The position numbers and the translations under genes were made by a program. A stretch of DNA of 64,000 nucleotides from an uncultured Oscillospiraceae bacterium. GTDB lineage: Bacteria > Bacillota > Clostridia > Oscillospirales > Acutalibacteraceae. The notes under the pieces are model-generated. The model saw nothing but the letters and a program-made list of their open reading frames with translations. It did not search any database and was not told where the DNA came from. The stretch covers positions 32,367 to 96,366 of the forward strand of contig URCA01000011.1 of NCBI GenBank assembly GCA_900546265.1, given 5' to 3'. Shown one piece after another: positions 42,059-50,836 of the stretch; positions within the stretch are counted from its first letter, which is position 1; each line of letters opens with the position of its first letter.

Positions 42059-43471
42059 ATGAAACTGGCTGTCACCCGTATACTCGCGGCCACTGCCTCG
42101 GCGCTGTTTCTCACCGCCATGGCGGCGTCCTGCGGCGACAACAACAAGGGCGGATCCAGCACCCCCTCGAAGGAGGAGCAGAGCTACGACTTCGGCGGCA
42201 TGAAAATCACCTTCGCCGACACATGGGGCAAGGATTTGACCCCCGGCAAGGACGCGGCTACCGACGCGCTCATTGCCAAAATCGATAAGGTTAAGCAGAA
42301 ATACCACGTCGATTTCGAATGGGTCAAGATCGATTCCGGCCCCTATTGGGACAACATGGCGAGCGTCATCATGAGCGGCGAGCCCTACGGCGACATCATG
42401 TACTCCTTCCCCTGGATGATCACCGACTGGATTAAGGCAGGCGCCGTCAAGGACGCGGGCGCGGTGGCCAAATCCGTGGGTATCGACTTTAAGGACGGCA
42501 CCTGGAACGACTTCATCGTGGACGAAACCACCTATGGCAATACGATCTACGGCTTCTCCAAGAAGGCCAACACCATCCAGTCCGGCATGCTGTACAACAA
42601 GCGGCTGCTCAAGGAGGCCGGGCTGAAAGATCCCAACGAGCTGATTAAGGGCGGCGGCAAGTGGGATTACGCCACGCTGGAAGAGTACGCCCGCAAGCTG
42701 ACCAAGCTGGACGCGTCGGGCAACACGGTGCAGTGGGGCCTGTCCACCATGGATTCCTACTGGCTGATGACCGCCTTCGCCGTCAACAACGGCGCGGATC
42801 TCATCGACTACAGCTCCAACCCGCCCAAGTTCAACATGGATTCCCCGAAATCCCTGGCGGGGCTGGAAGTCTTTAACAAGATGCTCAACACCGACAAGAC
42901 CATCTATCTGCGGCCGGCCGGCGGCGACTGGAAGGTCACCGTGGACGCTTTCGCCAACGGTAAGGTGGGGCTGTTCCGAGCGGAGGAATGGGTTATCGAG
43001 TACATCCGCGACGTCATGACCGAAAACGGCACCAACGAGGATTACGGCCTGACCTACTTCCCCCAGGGCCCGGATTCCACCGGCTTTGTGGACGAGAGCT
43101 ACGGCGGTAACTCCTACTTCATCCCCGCCTCCATCAGCAATGAGAAGGCCCAGGCCGCGCTGTTGGTTTACCGCGACCTGATGGATCCCTCCGACGACGG
43201 CTACACCAAGGAGGAGCGGGTGCGCAACACCGGCGAGTCCCTGTTCCCCGACGAGGCGTCGGTGGAGGTGTACACCGACCTGATGTTCAACAACAAGATC
43301 AAATCCAACGGCGTGTGCCGCGTGGGTCTGCGGGAGGCCATGATGGAACTGGCCGGCAGCTTCATGGACAACGCCGGCACCCCCCAGTCGATTCTCTCCG
43401 AAGCCAAGAACCGGTATCAGGCCGTGATTGACGACAGCTCCTACACAGCGGTACTCAACGAGCAAAAATAG
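42059..43471 (+). CDS. ABC transporter solute-binding lipoprotein (first gene of the long operon)
   Basis: A 470-residue lipoprotein (signal MKLAVTRILAATASALFLT, lipobox TAMAASC). It is a family-1 sugar-binding protein: MKITFADTWGKDL, YGDIMYSFPWMI, GMLYNKRLLKEAGL, KVGLFRAEEWVIEYI, NSYFIPASISNEKAQAALL. It would deliver oligosaccharide to one of the two permease pairs downstream. GGAGG precedes the ATG. A terminator-like hairpin follows, so it may be made in excess over the downstream genes. Confidence 0.88.
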   Translation: MKLAVTRILAATASALFLTAMAASCGDNNKGGSSTPSKEEQSYDFGGMKITFADTWGKDLTPGKDAATDALIAKIDKVKQKYHVDFEWVKIDSGPYWDNMASVIMSGEPYGDIMYSFPWMITDWIKAGAVKDAGAVAKSVGIDFKDGTWNDFIVDETTYGNTIYGFSKKANTIQSGMLYNKRLLKEAGLKDPNELIKGGGKWDYATLEEYARKLTKLDASGNTVQWGLSTMDSYWLMTAFAVNNGADLIDYSSNPPKFNMDSPKSLAGLEVFNKMLNTDKTIYLRPAGGDWKVTVDAFANGKVGLFRAEEWVIEYIRDVMTENGTNEDYGLTYFPQGPDSTGFVDESYGGNSYFIPASISNEKAQAALLVYRDLMDPSDDGYTKEERVRNTGESLFPDEASVEVYTDLMFNNKIKSNGVCRVGLREAMMELAGSFMDNAGTPQSILSEAKNRYQAVIDDSSYTAVLNEQK

Positions 43472-43497
43472 CCCGACAGCTTATAGTCCGGACAGGT

Positions 43498-43534
43498 ACG
43501 CCGCCCTCCTCCAAACGGCGGAGGGCGGCGTTTT
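43498..43534 (+). terminator. Hairpin between the two binding-protein genes
   Basis: ACGCCGCCCTCC pairs with GGAGGGCGGCGT over an inner CC/GG, followed by TTTGC. A full or partial terminator that would raise the level of the first gene relative to the rest. Confidence 0.75.
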
Positions 43535-43584
43535 GCTCCGGGAAACAATTTTGGCGGTTTTCCTTGCGGCCAGCGACCTCTGAA

Positions 43585-43598
43585 AGTAAGCGATTACT
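43585..43598. promoter_or_regulatory. Putative LacI-family operator inside the long operon
   Basis: AGTAAGCGATTACT is palindromic at 12 of 14 positions with an AAnCGnTT core. It stands between the hairpin at 43498 and the second binding-protein gene, where a second promoter could start. No clear -10/-35 was found. Confidence 0.45.
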
Positions 43599-43650
43599 AG
43601 AAACGAGTTGGATGGTCGGAAGGAAAACCGCGGAAAGGCACGGTTCCGAT

Positions 43651-46611
43651 ATGCCGCGTAAAATGTTGACCCTGCTGCTCAGCGCCGCGCTGCTGCTCTC
43701 CTTGACGGGAACGGCTTTCTCCGCCGCGGCGCAAGAGGCCGCCGGGCGCGGGGAGACCGCCCCGGCCGGCGACAACGCCGAGGTGACCGGCGAGGAAATC
43801 GCCGCGGCCCCCACCTATACGGCGTTTCTCAAAGACCACAACATCACGGATGAAAACGCCGCCCCGGCCGCCGGGCAGGCCATCCGCCTGGACAGCGGCA
43901 TGCTGGCGGCGGGAACAGGCAAGTTTACGGCCGGGACGGACAGCGTCCTGCTGGACGAGGAGGGCAGCCTGACGGTAGCCTTCCAGGGACAGCCGGGGCT
44001 GTATAATCTGGTCATTGAATACGACCCGGTGGCGGGCCGCTCCCGGGATGTGGAGCTGGGCGTCCGCCTGGGCGGCAAGCTGCCCTTCCAGGAGGCGGGC
44101 AGCCTGGTGCTCACCCGCCGCTGGCGGGACAAGGGTGGAAAAATTGAGACGGATCTCAACGGCAACGATATCCGGCCCTCCCAGGAGGAAATCACCAAAG
44201 AGGAACGGGATTGGCTGACTTATACGGCGGAGGACAGCTCCGGTTTTCACACCCGGGCCCTGCTGTTCCCCATCGAGGCAGAAAACACGCTGACCCTGTA
44301 TGCTTCCCGCGAGAGCGTACATATCCGCTCCATTACCTTGCAGCCGGCCACCGAGCTGCCCACCTACGCCCAGTACAAGGCGCAGCACGCGGGGGCGAAG
44401 GACGCCACCGTTTCTCTGCCGCTGATACAGGCAGAGCTGCCGGCGTGGAAGAACGACGCCACCATTGTGGCGGCCTCCGACCGGGTATCGCCCGCCACCA
44501 CCCCCTTCAAGGGGGCGAAAATCAGCCTGAACAACATCGGCGGCAACACCTGGTCCAGCCCTGGCAAGGAAATCGCCTGGGAGTTCACCCCCACCCAGAC
44601 GGGACTGTATGAAATCCGGCTGCGCACCCGGCAGAACTACAAGCGGGGCTTTTACGCCACCCGTACCCTGAAAATCAACGGGGAAATCCCCTTCGCGGAG
44701 GCCCAGGACCTGCGCTTTACCTACCACAACGGCTGGATTATCTACACCGTGTCGGCGGGGGACGAGGCCTGCAAGTTCTACTTTGAGGCGGGCAAGACCT
44801 ACACGATGTCCATGACCGTGACCTTGGGCGATTTCGGCGACACCTTGGGCCGCACCCAGGAATCGGTTTCGGTGCTCAACGACATTTATCGGGAGCTGCT
44901 GATGATCATCGGCTCCACCCCCGACACCATGCGCGATTACAACCTGGATAAGCAGATTCCCGACACCATCGAGCAGATGCTGACGCAGGCGGAGAAGCTG
45001 GAGGCCATTGCCAGCGACATCCAGGAAATCGCCGGCTTCTCCGGCAGCGAGCTGGCCAGCCTGCGGAAAATGGCGACCCAGCTGCGGGAGTTCCATAAGG
45101 ATCCCCGGGAAATCTCCAAGCGGCTGCGGTATTTCAAGGACAACATCGCCGCCCTCAACACCTGGATGCTGGATGCCAAGAGCCTGCCGCTGGACGTGGA
45201 CACGGTGACCATCGCAGCCCCCAGCGAGCCCCTGCCCAAGGCGGATGCCAACTTCTTTCAAATGGCGGGGTACATGTTCCAGATGTTCGCGGCGTCCTTT
45301 GTGGAGGACTACAACTCCCTGTCCGGCACCGGCGGAGCCACCGACACCCAGCTGACGGTGTGGTCCACCACCGGCCGGGATCAGGCCACCATCCTCAACG
45401 ATCTGATCCGCTCCACCTACACCCCGAACAGCAAGCTGACCGCCGGCAAAACGGTGGGGGTCAACCTGCAAATCGTGCAGGCGGACGCCATTCTGCCCTC
45501 TGTGGCGGCGGGCAACGGGCCGGACGTGCTGATGCACGCCGGGATGCAGCTGCCCATCAACTACGCCACCCGTAAGGCGGCGGTGGATTTGAAGACGGTG
45601 GCGGACGCCGCCGATTTCGAGAAGGTGACCGCCCGGTTCCGGGAGAGCGCCCTGACGCCCTTGAGCTTCAACGGCGGGGTGTACGGCCTGCCGGAGCAGG
45701 AGACCTATCCGGTCATGTTCTATCGCACGGACATTCTCTCCGAGCTGGGGATCCCTGCGCCCTCCCTGGATAACCCCTGGACCTGGGAGGACGTGATCAA
45801 GTATCTGCCGGTGCTGCAGAAAAAGAACATGAGCTTCCTGATGGACACCGGTACGAGCGTGGGCGCCGACGTCAGCGTGGGCATGACCACCTTCGCCATG
45901 TTCGTTTACCAGCGGGGCGGCCAGTTCTATAAGGATGGGGGCATCGCCACCGCTCTGGACAGCGAAACCGCGGTGGAGGCCTTCAAGTTCTGGACCAAGT
46001 TCTACACCAGCTACGGCCTGCCCACCAACTTCAACATCGCCAACCGCTTCCGCACCGGCGAGTCCCCCATCGTCATCGCCGACATGACCCTGTACAACCA
46101 GCTGATCGTGTCTGCCCCTGAAATCAAGGGGCTGTGGCAGATGAGCGTGGTGCCCGGCACCAAGAAGGACGACGGGACGGTGGATCACTCGGTGCGCTCC
46201 TCGGTATCGGCCTGCATCATGCTGTCCACCGCGCAGGACAAGGCGGCGGCCTGGGACTTCATGAAATGGTGGACGGACACCGACACCCAGGTATCCTATT
46301 CGAGAGAAATGGAAAGCCTGCTGGGCACCTCCGCCCGGTATCCCTCCGCCAACGTGGAGGCTATGAAGCAGCTGCCCTGGTCCACCCGGGACTTCAAGGT
46401 CTTGCAGGCCCAGGCGGCCTGGGCCAAGGGCGTGCCCGAGGTGCCCGGCAGCTACTACACCCCCCGGCACATCAACAACGCTTTCCGGGCGGTGTGCATC
46501 AAGGAGGACGCGGACGAGCCGCGGGAGACCATCCTGCAGTACGCCCGGATCATCAACGACGAGATTTACGACAAGCGGACCGAGTTTGGCCTGCCCACCG
46601 AAAAACGATAG
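43651..46611 (+). CDS. Solute-binding protein fused to carbohydrate-binding domains
   Basis: A 986-residue exported protein. The start MPRKMLTLLLSAALLLSLTG gives a proper signal peptide; upstream in-frame codons look non-coding. Two beta-sandwich modules follow (LTVAFQGQPGLYNLVIEYDP; IAWEFTPTQTGLYEIRLRTR). A helical segment of about 130 residues comes next (IEQMLTQAEKLEAIASDIQE). A family-1 binding domain starts near residue 560 (LTVWSTTGRDQATIL, NGPDVLMHAGMQLPINYATR, VYGLPEQETYPVMFYRTDIL). There is no lipobox and no clear C-terminal anchor. It is a paralogue of the gene at 1-2621 and precedes a permease pair by 12 bp. It may capture longer chains through its modules. Confidence 0.85.
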   Translation: MPRKMLTLLLSAALLLSLTGTAFSAAAQEAAGRGETAPAGDNAEVTGEEIAAAPTYTAFLKDHNITDENAAPAAGQAIRLDSGMLAAGTGKFTAGTDSVLLDEEGSLTVAFQGQPGLYNLVIEYDPVAGRSRDVELGVRLGGKLPFQEAGSLVLTRRWRDKGGKIETDLNGNDIRPSQEEITKEERDWLTYTAEDSSGFHTRALLFPIEAENTLTLYASRESVHIRSITLQPATELPTYAQYKAQHAGAKDATVSLPLIQAELPAWKNDATIVAASDRVSPATTPFKGAKISLNNIGGNTWSSPGKEIAWEFTPTQTGLYEIRLRTRQNYKRGFYATRTLKINGEIPFAEAQDLRFTYHNGWIIYTVSAGDEACKFYFEAGKTYTMSMTVTLGDFGDTLGRTQESVSVLNDIYRELLMIIGSTPDTMRDYNLDKQIPDTIEQMLTQAEKLEAIASDIQEIAGFSGSELASLRKMATQLREFHKDPREISKRLRYFKDNIAALNTWMLDAKSLPLDVDTVTIAAPSEPLPKADANFFQMAGYMFQMFAASFVEDYNSLSGTGGATDTQLTVWSTTGRDQATILNDLIRSTYTPNSKLTAGKTVGVNLQIVQADAILPSVAAGNGPDVLMHAGMQLPINYATRKAAVDLKTVADAADFEKVTARFRESALTPLSFNGGVYGLPEQETYPVMFYRTDILSELGIPAPSLDNPWTWEDVIKYLPVLQKKNMSFLMDTGTSVGADVSVGMTTFAMFVYQRGGQFYKDGGIATALDSETAVEAFKFWTKFYTSYGLPTNFNIANRFRTGESPIVIADMTLYNQLIVSAPEIKGLWQMSVVPGTKKDDGTVDHSVRSSVSACIMLSTAQDKAAAWDFMKWWTDTDTQVSYSREMESLLGTSARYPSANVEAMKQLPWSTRDFKVLQAQAAWAKGVPEVPGSYYTPRHINNAFRAVCIKEDADEPRETILQYARIINDEIYDKRTEFGLPTEKR

Positions 46612-46623
46612 GAGGTACGTTCG

Positions 46624-47550
46624 ATGTCCCTGCAAACCAACAAGCCCCAAAGCCGGCTGGGCCGGGTGGGGCGCAAGCTGTGGCACGACCGGGTATCCTA
46701 TGCGTTCCTGCTGCCTTTCGCGGCGGTGTTTATCACCTTCACGGTGCTGCCGGTGCTGGCCAGCGTTTTCTACAGCTTTACCTACAACAACATTTTCGAG
46801 CCGGTGCGCTGGGTGGGGTTTGAAAACTACATCCGCCTGTTCACCCGGGACGACGTGTTCCTGACGGCTTTGCAGAACACCCTGGTGTTCGCGGTCATCA
46901 CCGGGCCGGGCGGATACCTGCTCTCCTTCGTGGTGGCGTGGCTCATCAACGAGCTGTCTCCCTTCCTGCGCACCCTGTTCGTGCTGATTTTCTATTCGCC
47001 CACCATCGCCGGATCGGTTTACGTCATCTTCGGCACCCTGTTTTCCGGCGACATTTACGGCTATGTCAACGGCGCGCTCATCAACCTGGGGTTCATCACC
47101 GACCCCATCGAATGGCTGACCGATCCCCAGTACATCAAAATCGTCATCATTTTGTGCGTGCTGTGGGGCAGCATGGGCGCGGGCTTCCTGTCCTTCGTGG
47201 CCGGGTTTAAAAACATCGACAAGCAGTTTTACGAGGCGGCCGCCATCGACGGCCTGCGCAACCGGTGGCAGGAGCTGTGGTACGTGACCCTGCCCATGAT
47301 GAAGCCGCAGCTGCTGTTCGGCGCGGTCATGAGCATCACCAGCGCTTTCTCCATCCATGAGGTCACGGTGGCGCTCGCGGGCTTCCCCTCCACCGAATAC
47401 GCCGCGCACACCATGGTCAACCACATGTGGGACTACGGCTACCAGCGGTTTGAGATGGGATACGCCTCCGCCATAGCGGCGGTGCTCTTCCTGATGATGC
47501 TCGTGTGCCGGAAGCTCATCAACCTGCTGCTCGAGCGGGTCGGCCGGTAG
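46624..47550 (+). CDS. Sugar ABC transporter permease, MalF-like (pair 1)
   Basis: A 308-residue, six-helix inner-membrane permease (VSYAFLLPFAAVFITFTVLP at the N-terminus). The EAA loop that contacts the ATPase reads YEAAAIDGLRNRWQELWYVT. It pairs with the following permease. AGGAGG precedes the ATG, 12 bp after the binding-protein stop. No ATPase gene lies in the operon, so a shared MsmK-type ATPase is expected. Confidence 0.9.
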   Translation: MSLQTNKPQSRLGRVGRKLWHDRVSYAFLLPFAAVFITFTVLPVLASVFYSFTYNNIFEPVRWVGFENYIRLFTRDDVFLTALQNTLVFAVITGPGGYLLSFVVAWLINELSPFLRTLFVLIFYSPTIAGSVYVIFGTLFSGDIYGYVNGALINLGFITDPIEWLTDPQYIKIVIILCVLWGSMGAGFLSFVAGFKNIDKQFYEAAAIDGLRNRWQELWYVTLPMMKPQLLFGAVMSITSAFSIHEVTVALAGFPSTEYAAHTMVNHMWDYGYQRFEMGYASAIAAVLFLMMLVCRKLINLLLERVGR

Positions 47551-47644
47551 GCAAGCGACCCCCTGCTTCGAATGAGAATACTGTGAATGACCGGCACCGC
47601 GTGCGACAATCGGTCGCAAGGCCGCCGGAGAAATGGAGCCCGAC

Positions 47645-48598
47645 ATGGAAGCCAATGTGAAAAAGCCTCACCCGGCAGGGACGGTTTTCGGCACGATGGG
47701 CCGCGGACTGGCCCGCGCGGGCAGCGCTGTCTACCGGTTTTTCCGCAAGCTGCTGGGCGTGCGGAGTACCCGCAGCCTGGCTGGTGATATATGCAATATC
47801 CTGTTTCTGACCATTCTGGCCATTTTCATGGCCATCCCACTGGTTTACGTGGTCTGCAACGCGTTCAAGCCTATCGACGAGCTGTACCTTTCGCCGCCCC
47901 GGTTCTTCGTGCAGAACCCGACGCTGGACAATCTGAAGGACCTGATGACGGTGATGAACAACTCCTGGGTGCCCATCACCCGGTATTTCTTCAACACCCT
48001 GTTCATCACGGTGGCGGGCACCGGCCTGCACGTGATTTTCGCCTCCATGGCGGCTTACGTGCTGGAAAAGCACCGGTTTTACGGGCGGAACGCCTTTTTC
48101 GGCCTGGTGGTCATGACCCTGATGTTTTCCCCGACGGTCACCTCCATCCCCAACTTCGTCATCATGTCGGGCATCGGGTTCGTGGACACCTATCTCGCGC
48201 TAATCATCCCGGCCATCGGCTCGTCCCTGGGGCTGTTCCTGATGAAGCAGTTCATGGTGACGGTGCACGACTCCATCCTGGAGGCGGCCAAGATCGACGG
48301 GGCGGGAGAGCTGCGGATCTTCTTTAAAATCGTCATGCCCACGGTCAAGCCGGCGTGGCTGACCCTCATCATCTTCTCGTCCCAGACCCTGTGGAACTCC
48401 ACGGGCGGCGTGCTCATCCGCAGCGAGGAGCTCAAGCCCCTGCCCTACGCCCTCAACCAGATCATGGCGGGCGGCTTCGCCCGGGCGGGCGCGGCCTCGG
48501 CGGTGGGACTCATCCTGATGAGCGTGCCGATTTTGATTTTTATTTTCAGCCAGAGCCAAATTCTGGACACCATGTCCACGTCGGGCATCAAGGAATAG
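47645..48598 (+). CDS. Sugar ABC transporter permease, MalG-like (pair 1)
   Basis: A 317-residue permease with an N-terminal cytosolic stretch of about 45 residues, then six helices. The EAA loop is LEAAKIDGAGELRIFFKIVMP. The start at 47645 has TGGAG 7 bp upstream; an in-frame ATG at 47633 abuts GGAGAA. It partners the permease at 46624. NILFLTILAIFMAIPLVYVV is the first helix. Confidence 0.88.
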   Translation: MEANVKKPHPAGTVFGTMGRGLARAGSAVYRFFRKLLGVRSTRSLAGDICNILFLTILAIFMAIPLVYVVCNAFKPIDELYLSPPRFFVQNPTLDNLKDLMTVMNNSWVPITRYFFNTLFITVAGTGLHVIFASMAAYVLEKHRFYGRNAFFGLVVMTLMFSPTVTSIPNFVIMSGIGFVDTYLALIIPAIGSSLGLFLMKQFMVTVHDSILEAAKIDGAGELRIFFKIVMPTVKPAWLTLIIFSSQTLWNSTGGVLIRSEELKPLPYALNQIMAGGFARAGAASAVGLILMSVPILIFIFSQSQILDTMSTSGIKE

Positions 48599-48610
48599 GA
48601 GGAATGACCG

Positions 48611-50209
48611 ATGAGTAAACTAGCGGCTTTCCTCCGCAGGGGGGCGCCCGCCGCCCTGGCGGCGCTGCTGCTTCTGGGAGCCGTTCCCGCGGCGGCGGAG
48701 GAGTCCGGCGCCAAGGTATACGCGCCGGAGCTGTCCTTCCGCAGCTACACCTACAGCCGGTGGGGGGATCCGATCGCCTGCCCCGATCCGTACACGGTGG
48801 AAAAGGTGGTCACCGGCGTGGACTTGGGCGTCGGCGATTTTAAAAAGCCCAACGATATGTTTGCCTCCGCGGACGGCTATCTGTACATCGCGGCCAGCGG
48901 CGACACCGCGGCCGACAACCGGGTGGTCAAGCTGGACAAAAACCTGCAGGTGGTCGGCAGCTTCAGCGGCTACATCGACGCGGACGGCCAGACGGTGGCC
49001 TTTAAAGAGCCTCTTGGCGTTTTCATCACGGCGGAAAACGATATCTATGTGGCGGACGGCACCTCCAAGCAGATCATCCACATGGACGCGGCCGGCAAGC
49101 TCAAGAGAATCATCGCCGCCCCGTCGAGCGAAGACAGCGCCATCATCGACGCCGATTTCGTGGAACGCTACCGGCCGTCCAAGCTGGTGGTGGATTCCTC
49201 AGGGCGGATCCATGTGGTGGCTATCAACGTCAACGAGGGCATCGTGGAGTTTGACCCGGACGGCAAGTTCGAGGGCTTCCTCGCCGCCGGCAAGGTCAAC
49301 GCCAACCCCATCGAGGTCATCTGGAAAAAGCTGTCCACCCAGGCGCAGCTGGAACGGATGTCCGATTTCGTGCCCATCGAATACAACAACGTGTCTCTGG
49401 ACGACGAGGACTTTATTTTCGCCACCTCCGCCGCCATCGACGGAAAGGTGGTGGTTTCCGAGCTGCGCAGCGGCAAGGGCACCGAGCAGGGCGCGCTGGT
49501 GCGCCGGCTGAACATGCTGGGCAAGGACATCCTGCGGCGCAAGGGCTTCGGCCCGCCGTCGGGCGACCGGGAATTTGTGGGGGACACGGACAACATCGAT
49601 TCTCCTTACATCGGGACATCCAAATTCGTGGACGTGGCCAACGGGCCGGACGGCACCTACACGGTGCTGGACAGCACCCGCAGCCGGCTGTTCACCTACG
49701 ATTCCGAGGGGTATCTGCTGTACGCCTTCGGCGGGCCGGACGTGACGGCGGGAGGGTTCCGCACCCCGGCGTCCTTGGCGCAGCTGGACGACTGCCTGTA
49801 TGTGCTGGACAGCAACACCCGGGCCATCACCATGTTCCGGCGCACCGGCTTCGGCGACACGGTGGCCGAGGCCATCGCCTGGCAGGAAGGCGGCGACTAT
49901 AAAAAGTCCGCCGAGCTGTGGAGTGAGGCGCTTACGCAGAATGCCAACTACGACATGGCGTATTCGGGACTGGGCAAGGCCTCCTACCGGGACGGCGATT
50001 ATAAAGAGGCCATGCGGCTGTTCAAGCTGGGCAACAACACCGACTGGTATTCGCGGGCTTACAAGGAATACCGCAAGACCGTGGTGGCCAAGTGGTTTGC
50101 GCCCGCCGCCGTGGCGGTGGCGGTGCTGGCGGTCGGCATCCTGGCCGCCGTGAAGATACGAACCAAACGGAAAACCGGCAGCTGGAGAGGGAGGAGGAAT
50201 GACCCTTGA
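48611..50209 (+). CDS. Membrane-anchored beta-propeller (NHL-type) and TPR protein
   Basis: A 532-residue exported protein with a signal peptide (MSKLAAFLRRGAPAALAALL). Residues about 60-410 are NHL-like blades (KPNDMFASADGYLYIAASGD, EPLGVFITAENDIYVADGTS, RPSKLVVDSSGRIHVVAINV). A TPR pair at about 430-490 (ESLW-like repeats: YKKSAELWSEALTQNANYDM; YKEAMRLFKLGNNTD) and one C-terminal helix with a basic tail follow. It would sit outside, tied to the membrane, and could scaffold the uptake complex. Its stop overlaps the start of the YIP1-like gene. Confidence 0.8.
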   Translation: MSKLAAFLRRGAPAALAALLLLGAVPAAAEESGAKVYAPELSFRSYTYSRWGDPIACPDPYTVEKVVTGVDLGVGDFKKPNDMFASADGYLYIAASGDTAADNRVVKLDKNLQVVGSFSGYIDADGQTVAFKEPLGVFITAENDIYVADGTSKQIIHMDAAGKLKRIIAAPSSEDSAIIDADFVERYRPSKLVVDSSGRIHVVAINVNEGIVEFDPDGKFEGFLAAGKVNANPIEVIWKKLSTQAQLERMSDFVPIEYNNVSLDDEDFIFATSAAIDGKVVVSELRSGKGTEQGALVRRLNMLGKDILRRKGFGPPSGDREFVGDTDNIDSPYIGTSKFVDVANGPDGTYTVLDSTRSRLFTYDSEGYLLYAFGGPDVTAGGFRTPASLAQLDDCLYVLDSNTRAITMFRRTGFGDTVAEAIAWQEGGDYKKSAELWSEALTQNANYDMAYSGLGKASYRDGDYKEAMRLFKLGNNTDWYSRAYKEYRKTVVAKWFAPAAVAVAVLAVGILAAVKIRTKRKTGSWRGRRNDP

Positions 50210-50832
50210 AGAAGATAGGAAAAGGGCTGCGCTACTCCTTCACCATCATGACCCATCCCATCCGGGGCTTCTATGAAATGCGGTTTGAAAACCAGGGCAA
50301 CGTGGTTTCCTGCCTGCTGCTGCTGGTGCTGCTGGTGCTGGCCTTCATCTGCCAGAGCCAGTATACCGGATTCATTTTCAACGAGGTCAACCTGAAGGAA
50401 TTCAACGTCATCCGGCAAATCTGCGGCGTGGTGATACCGGTCTTGCTCTGGTGCGTGGCCAACTGGTCCATCACCGTCCTGATGGACGGGGAGGGCCGAT
50501 TCGTGGATATTTTCATGGCGACCTGCTACGCGACGGTGCCCTACACCATCGCCACTTTCATTGGGGTGATTATGAGCCGTTTCATGACGGCGGACGAAAG
50601 CACCTTCATCGGCATCGTCACCGGCCTGGGTGTGGCGTTCACGGCGCTGCTGCTGTTCTGCGGCATCCTGACCGTTCACCAGTTCACGGTGACCAAAAAC
50701 GTATTTTCCATCATTCTGACCGTGGCGGGCATGGCTTTCATCGTTTTTCTGGCGCTGCTGTTCGCCAGCATATTCGACAAGCTGTTCAGCTATGTGGCCG
50801 GAATCTTTACCGAAATTCAGCTGAGGATGTGA
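50206..50832 (+). CDS. YIP1-family integral membrane protein
   Basis: A 208-residue, about five-helix protein (GFYEMRFENQGNVVSCLLLL; CGVVIPVLLWCVANWSITVL; FMATCYATVPYTIATFIGVI). The start is TTG at 50206, 8 bp after GGAGG, overlapping the preceding stop by 4 bp, so translation is coupled. YIP1-like proteins recur with the propeller and DUF5696-like genes between sugar permeases in other Firmicutes, to my knowledge. The function is unknown; an accessory membrane role is inferred. Confidence 0.75.
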   Translation: MKKIGKGLRYSFTIMTHPIRGFYEMRFENQGNVVSCLLLLVLLVLAFICQSQYTGFIFNEVNLKEFNVIRQICGVVIPVLLWCVANWSITVLMDGEGRFVDIFMATCYATVPYTIATFIGVIMSRFMTADESTFIGIVTGLGVAFTALLLFCGILTVHQFTVTKNVFSIILTVAGMAFIVFLALLFASIFDKLFSYVAGIFTEIQLRM

Positions 50833-50836
50833 CGAC

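Noticed and set aside
41993..43465. A 490-codon minus-strand frame opposite the first binding-protein gene
   Set aside because: The plus frame has a lipoprotein signal, a ribosome site and family motifs; the minus product does not resemble a protein family.
43597..47655. A 1352-codon open frame on the minus strand
   Set aside because: It lies antisense to two well-supported genes (binding protein and permease) in high-GC DNA where opposite-strand frames stay open. Its product has a repetitive His/Gly/Val composition and no signal or family motif.
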